A stretch of 64,000 nucleotides of DNA from Iamia sp. SCSIO 61187 (GTDB lineage Bacteria > Actinomycetota > Acidimicrobiia > Acidimicrobiales > Iamiaceae). The translations under genes were made by a program, and so were the position numbers. The notes below the pieces were generated by a model. That model ran no database searches. It was not told the origin of the DNA and saw only the letters and a list, made by a program, of their open reading frames with translations. Below are positions 51,635 to 61,690 of the stretch, in pieces. The stretch lies in the NCBI RefSeq assembly GCF_019443745.1, contig NZ_CP050948.1:1860001-1924000 (forward strand). The letters are read 5' to 3'. Each line of letters starts with the position of its first letter. The stretch's first letter is position 1.

Positions 51635-53671
51635 TCAGCGGGGGAGGCGCAGGATCCGGACGTCGTGGGGGTCGAGGACGCCGAGGGCGACCCGGCCGTC
51701 GCGCACCGGCAGCGCCTCACCGGTGAAGGCCTCGACCACCGTCTCGGGGACGCGGAGGCCCAGGCGCTCCCACTCGGGTCCGGCCAGGGTGACGTGGGCC
51801 CGGGCCGGGTGGTCGCCCCAGTGGAAGTGGCCCCAGAGCACCTCGTGGGCCTTGGTCGACACGACGGTGGTCGGCTCCGGGCCCTGCATGAGGTCGGCGA
51901 CCCGGCAGTGACCCCCGGCCAGCTCGTGGGCCAGGCGCAGGAGGTCGAGGCGCTCGGGCGGCACCAGGTCGAGCCGGTCGGAGCTGACGATCATCCCGTC
52001 GGTCAGGGCGACGGCGGCGACGAGGAAGCGGACCTCGGCCTCGGTGAGGCGCGTGCGGTCGGTGCGGACCATGACGCAGTCGGGGTCGTTGGCCCACAGG
52101 TGCCCGTGGAGGAAGGCCCGGGTGAGCGTGTTGCGCATGGCGATGCGGGTGGAGAGCCCGCCCTGGTCGCTCGTCGCCCAGCGGCCGATCCTCCCGCCCC
52201 ACGTGGGGGCCACGTCGGCGCCGATCCGCATGCCGTCGACGACCCCGACGGCGGGCCCGAGGGGGAGCCCGCAGCCGATCAGGACGGCATCGTCGCCCGC
52301 CCCGCGGCGGATGGCGTCGAGGCCGGCCCGCAGCGCCTCGGCCCGGGTCATGGTGGCGTCGTCGCGGCGGCCGGGGAGGGCGGCGGCGAAGCAGAAGTCG
52401 AGCTTCAGGACCCGGTAGCCCCAGTCGTGGCGCAGGGTCCGGGCCAGCCCCTCGAGGTGCGCCTGGACGTCGGGCCGGGTGCAGTCGAGCGCCAGCTGGG
52501 CGCGGCGGCGGTTCCACTTCGGGTGCCAGAGGGCGGTGACCGGGTCGCCGGCCTCGTCGGCCAGGACCCACTCGGGGTGGGCGGCGGCCACGTCGCTGTC
52601 GGGGTCGACGATGAAGGGGGCCAGCCAGATGCCGGCGTCGCGCCCCGTGGCGGTGATCGACGACGCCAGGGCGGCCAGGCCCGAGGGGAACTTGGCGTTG
52701 GTCGTGAGCCAGTCGCCGACGGCGGCCTGGTGGCCGTCGTCGACCATCACGTAGCCGAGCGGGATGTCGGCGGCGACGCCGTCGGCGGCGGCGAGGGCCC
52801 GGCGCACGTCGGTCTCGGTGACCTTTCCGTGGTGGTAGTACCACGAGCACCAGCCGTGCGGCGGCCGGGCCGGGACCCGGGCGCCCTGGGCGGCGCCGAG
52901 GGCGGCGGCCCAGCCCTCGAGCAGGTCGGGGGCGTCGGGGCCGTCGGCGACGAGGAGGTCCTCGGTCGTCACGGTGGTGCCGGGCGTGGCGGTGATGCCG
53001 TCGAACCGGCAGGTCGCGGCCAGCTCGGCGAGCCGGCCGCCGGTCGGGTCGTCGTCGTCGTCGAGGCGGTCCCCGGGCAGGTCGACGCCGAGGTCGACCA
53101 CCGACAGGCAGCGGGCCCCGCCGACGAAGCCGAGCACCAGGCTGGCCCCGCTGGCCAGGTCGGTCAGCCCCGCCACCAGCTCGCTGCGGAACCGGCCGGG
53201 CTCGCCGGATCGCCGGGTCTCGGGGTCCAGGGTCGCGTGCCGGACGTTGAAGAGCCACGGGTCCGAGTCGGTCTCGGGCATGCGGAACGGGCGGGCGTTG
53301 GCCCACGAGCTCCAGCCGTTGCGGTAGAGCGACCACGACCCCGGCCCGGCGCCGAGCTCGAGCCCGCCGGGCCCGCCGGTGGCGAGGAGCACGGCGTCGT
53401 CGAGGCGGAGAGGTGTACCGCCGAGGATCGTGACGGTCAGCCGGACGAGCAGGCCGGCCTCGGGTCCTCGGCCGGCCGGGCGGGTGGCCAGGGCCAGGCG
53501 CAGGTGGTCGTCCTCGGCGGTCCAGGGGCCCTCGGCCGGACCGTCCAGCCGGGTCGGGGCCAGGACCCGTCGGCTCCCGTCGAGCCGGTACGACACCCGC
53601 GGCAGCGTGGCCCGGACGCTGGCGTGCGTCCCGACCAGGTCGACCGTCCCGTTCCGCCCCTCGGCCCGCAT
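51635..53671 (-). CDS. Glycoside hydrolase family 36-like alpha-galactosidase
   Basis: A 678-residue cytosolic TIM-barrel enzyme. PHGWCSWYYHHGKVTETDVR is the GH36/GH31-like entrance strand. The nucleophile is the Asp in RVLKLDFCFAAALPG, and the acid/base is the Asp in GMRIGADVAPTWG (RxGxD). An N-terminal beta domain precedes (YRNGWSSWANARPFRMPE) and a C-terminal beta domain follows. ATG 53671 has TAGCGT (53684-53679) 7 nt upstream. It shares a 45-bp divergent promoter with the DUF5054 enzyme, so both probably degrade one glycoside. No signal peptide. Confidence 0.85.
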   Translation of the reverse strand: MRAEGRNGTVDLVGTHASVRATLPRVSYRLDGSRRVLAPTRLDGPAEGPWTAEDDHLRLALATRPAGRGPEAGLLVRLTVTILGGTPLRLDDAVLLATGGPGGLELGAGPGSWSLYRNGWSSWANARPFRMPETDSDPWLFNVRHATLDPETRRSGEPGRFRSELVAGLTDLASGASLVLGFVGGARCLSVVDLGVDLPGDRLDDDDDPTGGRLAELAATCRFDGITATPGTTVTTEDLLVADGPDAPDLLEGWAAALGAAQGARVPARPPHGWCSWYYHHGKVTETDVRRALAAADGVAADIPLGYVMVDDGHQAAVGDWLTTNAKFPSGLAALASSITATGRDAGIWLAPFIVDPDSDVAAAHPEWVLADEAGDPVTALWHPKWNRRRAQLALDCTRPDVQAHLEGLARTLRHDWGYRVLKLDFCFAAALPGRRDDATMTRAEALRAGLDAIRRGAGDDAVLIGCGLPLGPAVGVVDGMRIGADVAPTWGGRIGRWATSDQGGLSTRIAMRNTLTRAFLHGHLWANDPDCVMVRTDRTRLTEAEVRFLVAAVALTDGMIVSSDRLDLVPPERLDLLRLAHELAGGHCRVADLMQGPEPTTVVSTKAHEVLWGHFHWGDHPARAHVTLAGPEWERLGLRVPETVVEAFTGEALPVRDGRVALGVLDPHDVRILRLPR

Positions 53672-53704
53672 CGCCGGGACGCTACCCTCGCGGGTCGGGG
53701 CTGC

Positions 53705-53710
53705 CAGGCT
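53705..53710 (+). promoter_or_regulatory. -10-like element of leaderless DUF5054 gene
   Basis: CAGGCT ends 6 nt before GTG 53717, equal in sequence and spacing to that before GTG 5395. Confidence 0.4.
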
Positions 53711-53716
53711 CTCCCC

Positions 53717-55804
53717 GTGGACGACGTCAGCACGGTGCACCTGGTGGCCAAGACCCACCTCGACGTCGGGTTCACCGCCCTGGCCGCCGAGGTGGTGGAC
53801 ACCTACGTCGGCTCGTACATCCCCGCCGCCCTGGCGCTGGCCGCCGAGCTGCGGGCCCGGGGCGGGCCCGAGCGGTTCGTCTGGACGACCGGCTCCTGGC
53901 TGGTCCACACCTTCCTCGAGCGGGCCGACGCCGCCGGCCGGAGGGCGGCCGAGGAGGCCATCGCCGCCGGCGACCTGGCGTGGCACGCCCTCCCGTTCAC
54001 CACCCACACCGAGCTGGCCGACGTCGGGCTGGTCGAGGCCGGGCTCGAGATCTCGGCCCGGCTGGACCACCGCTTCGGGCGCCGCACGATCGCGGCGAAG
54101 CTCACCGACGTCCCCGGCCACACCCGCGGGCTCGTCCCCCTGCTGGCCGGTGCCGGGGTCGAGCTCCTGCACATCGGCGTCAACCCGGTGGCCACCGTGC
54201 CCGACGTCCCCGGGACGTTCCGCTGGCGCAGCCCCGACGGCGAGGAGGTCACCGTGGTGTACCAGGCCGGCGGCTACGGCGACCTCACGCTCGTGCCGGG
54301 CAGCGCCGACGCCCTGGCCTTCGCCCACACCGGCGACAACCTCGGCCCGCCGTCGGCCGACGACGTCGTCGCCTCCTTCGCCGCCCTCCGGGAGCGGGTG
54401 CCGGGGGCCGAGGTGCGGGGATCGACGCTGGATGCCTTCGCCGTCGCCCTCCGCCCCGCCGTGCCCGACCTCCCGGTGGTGACGGCCGAGATCGGCGACA
54501 CGTGGATCCACGGCGTCGGCAGCGACCCGCAGAAGGTCGCCCGGTACCGGGAGCTGCTGCGGCTCCGGCGGGAGTGGGCGGCCGAGGGCATGGTCGCCCC
54601 CGACGACTCCCGCCTGCGGTCCTTCCACGAGCACCTGCTCCTGGTGGCCGAGCACACGTGGGGCCTCGACGAGAAGGCGCACCTGCCCGACCGGACCCGC
54701 TGGGGTCGGGCCACGCTGGCCGAGCTGCGGGCCGAGCCCCGGACCGGCGCCTTCGAGGCGTCGTGGGCCGAGCAGCGGGCCTACGTCGACGCCGCCGTGG
54801 CCGGCATCGCCAGCGACGGCCTCCGCAAGGCGGCGGTGGCGACGCTCCGGGCGCTGGACGACCCGCTGCCGCCACGCGTCGCCGGCGCCCCGGTGCCGGC
54901 GGGCCAGCGGGTGCTGCTCGGCGTGTGGGAGGTGGAGGTCGACCCCCGCTCCGGTGCGGTCGTCCACCTGGTCGACACCGTCACCGGCCACGTGCTGGCC
55001 GACGCCGACCACCCGATCGGGGTCCTGGCCCACCAGGCCTTCTCCGAGGCGGACTACCAGCGCCGGTGGGACACCTACGTCCGGAGCCGGCCCGAGGACG
55101 ACTGGTGGGCGGTCGAGGACAACCTCAAGCCCGGCATCGACGCCGCCGGCGCGGTGTCGGCGTGGTGGGAGCCCGATGCGGCATCGGTGCACGTGGGCGA
55201 GCACCTGTCGCGCCGCGCCCCGGTGGCGCCCGTCGTGGGGTCCGAGGCCGGCCCGGGCGACGGGGAGCTCCCCGGCGTGGACGGCCTCGTCGTCGAGGTC
55301 CGCCTGCCCGACGCGGCCACCACGGTGTCGGGTGCGCCGCCGCTCGTCGTCGTCCACCTGACCGACGCCAGCCCCGACGTGGGCCCGCCCCGCCTGGGCA
55401 TCGAGCTGCGCTGGGACGCCAAGCCGGCCAACCGGCTCCCGGAGGCGACGTGGTTCGGCGTCCGGCCGGTCGTCGCCGACCCGGCGGCGATGGTGCTCGA
55501 CAAGCTGGGCCAGGACGTGTCGCCGCTCGACGTCGTGCCCGGCGGCAACCGCCAGCTCCACGCCGTGGGGGAGGGGGTCCGGTGGCCCGGCCCCGACGGG
55601 GTCGTCGCCCTGCGGACGCTCGACGCCCCGCTCGTCGCCCCCGGTCGACCCCGGCTCCTCGACTTCACCCGCGACCAGCCCGACCTCGACGCCGGGGTGT
55701 GGGTCTGCCTCCACGACAACCTCTGGGGCACCAACTTCCCCATGTGGTCCGAGGGCCGAGCCCGGTTCCGCTTCGTCGTCGAGTGGTCCCCGGCCGAGGC
55801 CTGA
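53717..55804 (+). CDS. DUF5054 domain protein, GH38-like glycoside hydrolase
   Basis: A 695-residue enzyme starting MDDVSTVHLVAKTHLDVGFT, the HxD-type metal motif of alpha-mannosidase-like GH38 folds and the DUF5054 signature. Central blocks include KLTDVPGHTRGLVPLLAGAG, GDTWIHGVGSDPQKVARYRE and LLLVAEHTWGLDEKAHLP, with a C-terminal beta domain ending NLWGTNFPMWSEG. Intracellular; no signal peptide. Likely hydrolyses a mannoside- or related glycoside-type bond with the divergent GH36 gene. Specificity unknown. Confidence 0.8.
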   Translation: MDDVSTVHLVAKTHLDVGFTALAAEVVDTYVGSYIPAALALAAELRARGGPERFVWTTGSWLVHTFLERADAAGRRAAEEAIAAGDLAWHALPFTTHTELADVGLVEAGLEISARLDHRFGRRTIAAKLTDVPGHTRGLVPLLAGAGVELLHIGVNPVATVPDVPGTFRWRSPDGEEVTVVYQAGGYGDLTLVPGSADALAFAHTGDNLGPPSADDVVASFAALRERVPGAEVRGSTLDAFAVALRPAVPDLPVVTAEIGDTWIHGVGSDPQKVARYRELLRLRREWAAEGMVAPDDSRLRSFHEHLLLVAEHTWGLDEKAHLPDRTRWGRATLAELRAEPRTGAFEASWAEQRAYVDAAVAGIASDGLRKAAVATLRALDDPLPPRVAGAPVPAGQRVLLGVWEVEVDPRSGAVVHLVDTVTGHVLADADHPIGVLAHQAFSEADYQRRWDTYVRSRPEDDWWAVEDNLKPGIDAAGAVSAWWEPDAASVHVGEHLSRRAPVAPVVGSEAGPGDGELPGVDGLVVEVRLPDAATTVSGAPPLVVVHLTDASPDVGPPRLGIELRWDAKPANRLPEATWFGVRPVVADPAAMVLDKLGQDVSPLDVVPGGNRQLHAVGEGVRWPGPDGVVALRTLDAPLVAPGRPRLLDFTRDQPDLDAGVWVCLHDNLWGTNFPMWSEGRARFRFVVEWSPAEA

Positions 55805-55807
55805 TCG

Positions 55808-55855
55808 CTTCTGAGCCAGGATCCGGCCGCCGGTGGCCGACCTCTGCCTCAGGAC
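55808..55855. repeat. 48-nt nested palindrome, subfamily B copy 1 (degenerate)
   Basis: Starts CTTCTGAGCCAGG, ends CTCAGGAC; the right arm has lost pairing. Together with copy 2 it fills the gap between the convergent DUF5054 and AbiEi-like genes. Confidence 0.65.
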
Positions 55856-55877
55856 GAGCGGCACCGGGCCGAGGGGC

Positions 55878-55925
55878 CTTCTGAGCCAGGAGCGGGCCGC
55901 AGGTGGCCGATCGCTGGCTCAGAAC
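55878..55925. repeat. 48-nt nested palindrome, subfamily B copy 2
   Basis: CTTCTGAGCCAG / CTGGCTCAGAAC outer arms with one terminal mismatch and an inner GGCC/GGCC pairing. 70 bp after copy 1; 12 nt before the AbiEi-like stop. Confidence 0.75.
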
Positions 55926-55936
55926 GATGTGGCGGA

Positions 55937-56890
55937 TCACGCCGCCGCGCCGATGAGGCCGGCGTTGACGAGGGCCGTGCGGACGACGTGCGCGACCCAG
56001 TGGGGTGTGCGCACGACCTGGTCATAGGTGATCTGGTGCACGTCGTAGCCGAGCAGCTGGAGCTCGCTGGCCCGAGCGGCGTCGCGGTTCTGCTGCTCCC
56101 GGGTGGCGTGGTGGGTGTACCCCAGCGCCTCCAGCACGATCATCCCCGGGTCGTAGACCATGTCGACCCGGGCCACGAACGCCCCACGACGCCGGATGCG
56201 CCGCTGCACGACGGGCCGGGGGAGCCCGGCATCATCGATGATCTGGAGGAGTGCCCGCTCGAGCCAGCTCTCCGTGGGGCCCAGGCTGGCTCGACGGGCG
56301 AGCACCGCCTCGAACCGCCGCACGCCGTCTCGCCCTCGGCACCGCCGCTCCTCGAGCAGCCACCACAGCCACCGGTCCGACGCCAGTCCCAGGCGGACGG
56401 CGTCCTCGACCAAGTCCTCCAGGCGGTCGTCCGGGACCTCCTCGGCGGGCAGGGCGGCGACCCCCATCAGGCTGCGGGCCATGCTGGTGACCGCGATGCC
56501 GTCCACGTGGGTGATGTCCTCGGCGGGCAGGTGCGTCGAGGTGTGGATCCGCAGCCCGTCCCGCGTGGAGGTGTGCCCGGTGGACCGGCCCTTGACCACG
56601 GTGATGTCGATGACGCCGGGCCAGGGGATGAGGCCGCCCAGCCACAGCCCGATGCGGTGCGACCCCACGCCGTGGTGGTCGAGGGCGGCGGCCAGGACCT
56701 CCGTCCGGTGATCGGCAGGGGCGCCGGCGAGGCGGAACGTGTGGCGACCGGCCGGGACGAGGAGGCCGCTGCTGGCGCGCCGTTGGAGCGTGCGCCGCGA
56801 CATGCCGGTCGCGAGGAGCTGCTGGGTGGTGATGAGGCCGAGCTGTGTGGAGGCCCGCTCGGCGATGGCCCGTTCGATCATCGGGTCCAT
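55937..56890 (-). CDS. AbiEi-like N-terminal / DUF559-like C-terminal protein
   Basis: A 317-residue protein. Residues 12-60 (ERASTQLGLITTQQLLATGM and RRTLQRRASSGLLVPAGRHT) match the AbiEi antitoxin winged-helix N-terminus. The C-terminus (residues about 215-317) reads VARVDMVYDPGMIVLEALGY, then QQNRDAARASELQLLGYDVH, and resembles the VSR/DUF559 endonuclease fold with D...E catalytic positions. The family is common in actinobacteria and of unproved function. ATG 56890 is chosen because the open sequence beyond it encodes the repeat array. No AbiEii toxin gene is next to it. Confidence 0.78.
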   Translation of the reverse strand: MDPMIERAIAERASTQLGLITTQQLLATGMSRRTLQRRASSGLLVPAGRHTFRLAGAPADHRTEVLAAALDHHGVGSHRIGLWLGGLIPWPGVIDITVVKGRSTGHTSTRDGLRIHTSTHLPAEDITHVDGIAVTSMARSLMGVAALPAEEVPDDRLEDLVEDAVRLGLASDRWLWWLLEERRCRGRDGVRRFEAVLARRASLGPTESWLERALLQIIDDAGLPRPVVQRRIRRRGAFVARVDMVYDPGMIVLEALGYTHHATREQQNRDAARASELQLLGYDVHQITYDQVVRTPHWVAHVVRTALVNAGLIGAAA

Positions 56891-56934
56891 CCCGAGATCA
56901 TGCCGACGGGGTGTGACAGTGAACGTCTGCGGCC

Positions 56935-56982
56935 GTTCTGGGCCAGGAGCGTGCCGCACGTGGCCGGTTCCTGGCTCAGAAC
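56935..56982. repeat. 48-nt nested palindrome, subfamily B copy 3
   Basis: Starts GTTCTGGGCCAGG, ends CCTGGCTCAGAAC; one stem mismatch. First of three units with an exact 70-bp period. Confidence 0.85.
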
Positions 56983-57004
56983 GGGTGGGGCTGGGACCGG
57001 GGCC

Positions 57005-57052
57005 GTTCTGAGCCAGGAGCGCGCCACGGGTGGCCGATCCCTGGCTCAGAAC
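57005..57052. repeat. 48-nt nested palindrome, subfamily B copy 4
   Basis: Outer stem GTTCTGAGCCAGG / CCTGGCTCAGAAC (13 bp, perfect), inner stem GCCAC / GTGGC. Spacer to the next unit is a 22-nt G-rich sequence nearly identical to the previous spacer. Confidence 0.9.
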
Positions 57053-57074
57053 GGGTGGGACTGGGCCCGGGGCC

Positions 57075-57122
57075 GTTCTGAGCCAGGACGGCGCCACGGG
57101 TGGCCGATCCCTGGCTCAGAAC
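57075..57122. repeat. 48-nt nested palindrome, subfamily B copy 5
   Basis: Same outer 13-bp stem and inner GCCAC/GTGGC as copy 4, differing by a few bases (CCAGGACGG for CCAGGAGCG). Ends 19 nt before the -10 of the alpha/beta hydrolase gene. Confidence 0.9.
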
Positions 57123-57140
57123 CGATCGGTGCCGAGCGGC

Positions 57141-57146
57141 CAGACT
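57141..57146 (+). promoter_or_regulatory. -10-like element of alpha/beta hydrolase gene
   Basis: CAGACT lies 8 nt before ATG 57155; no ribosome site. Confidence 0.4.
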
Positions 57147-57154
57147 TCGGGGCC

Positions 57155-58087
57155 ATGGCCAGCCTCGACGCCGACATCGACCCGGACCGGTTCACGATCC
57201 ACCACGCCGAGGTGCGGGGCGCGGTCGACATCGCCTACGTGCGCGAGGGGGTCGGCGGGCAGCCGCTGCTGCTCCTGCACGGCTACCCGGAGACCAAGCG
57301 CATCTGGTGGCGCAACATCGAGCCGCTGGCCGCCGCCGGCTACGAGGTGATCGTCCCCGACCTCCGGGGCTACGGCGACTCCGGCCTGGCCGCCGACGGG
57401 TTCTACGACCTGGCCGCCTACAGCCTCGACTGCCACGCCCTCGTCCACGACGTCCTCGGCCACGAGACCGTCGCCACCGCCGGCGGGGACCTCGGCGGGG
57501 TCGTGCTCTACGACCTCGGGCTCCGCTTCCCCGGCTTCGTGACCCGCCAGGTGCTGTTCAACACGGTCACCCCCCTGCTCGAGAACGTCTACACGGCGGC
57601 GGGGCTCCCGCCCGACGACATGCGGGTGCGCCGGGCCCAGTCCGACTACTTCCGGCGCCAGGCGACCGAGCCCGAGGCGCTCCTGGCCGAGCTGGACACC
57701 CCCGAGCGCCGTCGGGGCTGGGTCGCACCGATGTACGGCCATCGGCTCTGGGGCACCCCGGACGCCTTCACCGCCGCCGCCGTCGCCTTCCACGCCGAGC
57801 CCTTCGGCGACGCCGAGAGGATCCGGGCCGCCTGGGGCGCCTACGAGCAGAGCGCCGGGCGGCGGCCGATGGAGGACACGCCCCGCATGTTCGAGCAGAC
57901 GCCGGTGCCGACGCTCGTCCTGTACGGCCCCGAGGACAACGTCGTGCTGCCGAGCTTCCCGCAGAAGATGGCCGCCGCCTGCCTCGACGCCACCGGCCCG
58001 TTGATCGTCCCCGACTCCGGCCACTTCCTCCAGTGGGAGGCGGCCGACACCTTCACCAAGATCACCGCCGCCTTCTGCCGGGCGTAG
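57155..58087 (+). CDS. Alpha/beta hydrolase (epoxide hydrolase / dehalogenase-like)
   Basis: A 310-residue alpha/beta hydrolase. LLLLHGYPETKRIWWRNIEP is the oxyanion HGxP, DLRGYGDSG the strand-4 motif, and the nucleophile elbow is AGGDLGGVV with Asp near residue 111, pointing to an epoxide-hydrolase or haloacid-type enzyme rather than a serine esterase. The catalytic His is in PDSGHFLQWEA and the acid in LYGPEDNVV. ATG 57155 opens MASLDADIDPDRFTIHHAEV. Preceded by the repeat array; no operon partner. Confidence 0.88.
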   Translation: MASLDADIDPDRFTIHHAEVRGAVDIAYVREGVGGQPLLLLHGYPETKRIWWRNIEPLAAAGYEVIVPDLRGYGDSGLAADGFYDLAAYSLDCHALVHDVLGHETVATAGGDLGGVVLYDLGLRFPGFVTRQVLFNTVTPLLENVYTAAGLPPDDMRVRRAQSDYFRRQATEPEALLAELDTPERRRGWVAPMYGHRLWGTPDAFTAAAVAFHAEPFGDAERIRAAWGAYEQSAGRRPMEDTPRMFEQTPVPTLVLYGPEDNVVLPSFPQKMAAACLDATGPLIVPDSGHFLQWEAADTFTKITAAFCRA

Positions 58088-58109
58088 GCGGCCGGACCTC
58101 TCGTCGGCG

Positions 58110-58868
58110 CTACAGGGCGAAGCAGGAGAGGCGCACCGGTCCGCCGGCGAGGGCGGTGCGGATGCCGGAGTAGACGGTGCCGTCGAGGATGAGCCCCAGG
58201 TGGCCGACCACCCGGGCGAAGCACGGGTCCTGGACCAAGACGTTGGTGGCACCGTCGTAGAGGGTGGCCTGGCCGACGGGGCGGACCAGCTCGTCCTGCC
58301 AGGTGCGGATGGTGGTGTAGCGGACGGCGCCGATGGTGTCGTCGCCGGCGTTGAGGTCGTCCAGGAACGACGACCCGATGCTCATCTGCTCGCAGGCCAC
58401 GACCGTGAGGCAGCTGCCGAACCCGAGGAAGCTGACCAGGTTGGCGACGTAGGTGCCCCGGTTGGGGGTCCCGAGGGTGATGAGGCTGTCGACCTTGGTC
58501 GCCCCGCCGTACCACTTCACGTAGGCCCGTGCGACCAGCCCGCCCTGCGAGTGACCGACGAGGTCGACCTTGGCCGCCCCGGTCGACGAGCGCACGCCGT
58601 CGACGAAGGTCCGCAGCGCCCGGGCCGTGAGCCGGATGTCCTGGGTGCCGAGGGTCGGCAGCTCGAAGATCCGCACCGGGTGGCCGTCGGCCCGCAGTCG
58701 GGCGGCGAGGGGCTCGTTGGCGAAGGCGGGGGAGAAGGTCCCGGCCACGATGACGACGGGGTCCTTGGTCGCGGCGCCGGCCGGTGCGCCCGGCAGGGCG
58801 GCCAGACCGAGGACGAGCCCGACGGCGGCGAGGAGGGCGGTCAGACGGCGGCGGTGCGGTGAGGTCAC
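58110..58868 (-). CDS. Secreted lipase / esterase (alpha/beta hydrolase)
   Basis: A 252-residue exported hydrolase. GTG 58868 opens MTSPHRRRLTALLAAVGLVL, a signal peptide cut near AGAA. DPVVIVAGTFSPAF is the oxyanion strand; the nucleophile elbow is VDLVGHSQGGLVARAY (Ser). The HLGLILDGTVYSGI segment near the end holds the catalytic His. It resembles the triacylglycerol lipases (EstA/Lip family class I.7-like) of Gram-positive bacteria. TACGGT (58881-58876) is 7 nt upstream. A disulfide is likely (CLTVVACEQM). Convergent with the alpha/beta hydrolase. Confidence 0.88.
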   Translation of the reverse strand: MTSPHRRRLTALLAAVGLVLGLAALPGAPAGAATKDPVVIVAGTFSPAFANEPLAARLRADGHPVRIFELPTLGTQDIRLTARALRTFVDGVRSSTGAAKVDLVGHSQGGLVARAYVKWYGGATKVDSLITLGTPNRGTYVANLVSFLGFGSCLTVVACEQMSIGSSFLDDLNAGDDTIGAVRYTTIRTWQDELVRPVGQATLYDGATNVLVQDPCFARVVGHLGLILDGTVYSGIRTALAGGPVRLSCFAL

Positions 58869-58984
58869 GGCGCAGACCGTACCCACCCAGGTGACGCTCG
58901 TCACCCGATGCCGCCAGGCGTGGCGATCCGAGCACGGGAGGGCGCGCTCGCCGTGCACCTCCGTGCCGAGGACGGAGGGGGGCG

Positions 58985-58990
58985 TACGGT
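58985..58990 (+). promoter_or_regulatory. -10-like element of leaderless DUF998 gene
   Basis: TACGGT ends 6 nt before GTG 58997. Confidence 0.45.
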
Positions 58991-58996
58991 GGCGCA

Positions 58997-59587
58997 GTGG
59001 CGGTGGGGCGACGGGCGGCGTGGGGGCTGGTGCTGGGGCCGGTCGCGTTCATCGCTGCCTGGGTGGTGGCCGGGGCCCGGACGCCGGGCTACGAGCCTCT
59101 GCGCGACGCCATCAGCCGCACCGCCGCCGACGGGGCGCCCCAGCGCCACGTGATGAGCACCGGGTTCGTCCTCTACGCCGTCGGCTCGGCCGCCGGCGCG
59201 GTCGCCCTCCGCCGGGCGATCCCCGGCCCGGCCTGGGTGGCCAGCGCCGTCAACGGCGTCGCCACGGTGGGCGTGGCCCTCACCCCGCTCGAGCACTCCT
59301 CGGCCCTCGACGCTGCCCACGCCGTGACCGCGACCACCTGCTACGTCAGCCTGGCCCTCACCCCGCTGCTGGCCGCCCGCCCGTTGGCCGACGCCGGCCA
59401 CCGCCGGGCCGCCGCCGCCAGCGTCGCCACCGGTGCGATCGTCGCCGCCTGCCTGGCCGCCACCGCGTTCACGGAGAGCTCCGGCCTGCCCCAGCGCCTC
59501 GGCCTCACCACCGGGGACGCCTGGTTGATCGCCACCGGGGTGGCGATCCTCACCGGCTGGACCGCCACCCGCCCCGCACCGGCCTGA
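58997..59587 (+). CDS. DUF998 family membrane protein
   Basis: A 196-residue integral membrane protein with about six hydrophobic segments. GLVLGPVAFIAAWVVAGART followed by PGYEPLRDAISRTAADGAP is the DUF998 signature; HVMSTGFVLYAVGSAAGAVA and the FTESSGLPQRLGLTTGDAWL loop are also typical. Function not established. GTG 58997 begins MAVGRRAAWG. Divergent from the lipase gene. Confidence 0.85.
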   Translation: MAVGRRAAWGLVLGPVAFIAAWVVAGARTPGYEPLRDAISRTAADGAPQRHVMSTGFVLYAVGSAAGAVALRRAIPGPAWVASAVNGVATVGVALTPLEHSSALDAAHAVTATTCYVSLALTPLLAARPLADAGHRRAAAASVATGAIVAACLAATAFTESSGLPQRLGLTTGDAWLIATGVAILTGWTATRPAPA

Positions 59588-59605
59588 GCCGGCGGAGGGG
59601 CAGCC

Positions 59606-61285
<1,680 letters not shown>

Positions 61286-61426
61286 GAGACGTTCGAGGGT
61301 AGCGAGGCACCCCGCCGGGCCCGGTACCCACCGACCCTCACCCCGCACGGAACGTCGTGTCGGGAGGGATGCCCTCACGCTCCGTGCCCGCGTGTCAGGA
61401 TGGTCCCGGTCTCGAGGGGAGCGGAC

Positions 61427-61681
61427 GTGGACGTGGGCACGGGTCAGGACGACAGCGGGCCGGGGGACGGCGAGCGCACGCCGGCGACCGAGGGCGCTCG
61501 GACCGGGCCCCGCGCCGGCGAGGGCGGCGATCCCCTCGACCTCACCGACGTGACCGAGGCCGGAGCCCACGACGGCGACGAGCCGGTGGTCATCGACCTC
61601 CGCGACGGGATCGACACCATCGCCGCCTACGAGGCGGACCGGGCCCGCCGAGCGGCCGACGGGTCGCGGGACCGGCGCTAG
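61427..61681 (+). CDS. Small acidic hypothetical protein
   Basis: An 84-residue, Asp/Gly/Glu-rich protein. GTG 61427 is taken because GAGGGGAG at 61413-61420 is a good ribosome site; ATG 61400 is a longer alternative. The C-terminal PVVIDLRDGIDTIAAYEADR looks folded, the rest disordered. No family recognised. It is convergent with carbonic anhydrase and divergent from ettA. Confidence 0.5.
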   Translation: MDVGTGQDDSGPGDGERTPATEGARTGPRAGEGGDPLDLTDVTEAGAHDGDEPVVIDLRDGIDTIAAYEADRARRAADGSRDRR

Positions 61682-61690
61682 CGCCGGGGC

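Noticed and set aside
51665-53716. Long in-frame extension upstream of the DUF5054 enzyme
   Set aside because: It is antisense to the GH36 gene and low in complexity; the leaderless -10 and HxD start place the gene at 53717.
56935-57122. CRISPR array
   Set aside because: The units are themselves long palindromes and the 22-nt spacers are nearly identical rather than unique; no cas genes are present.
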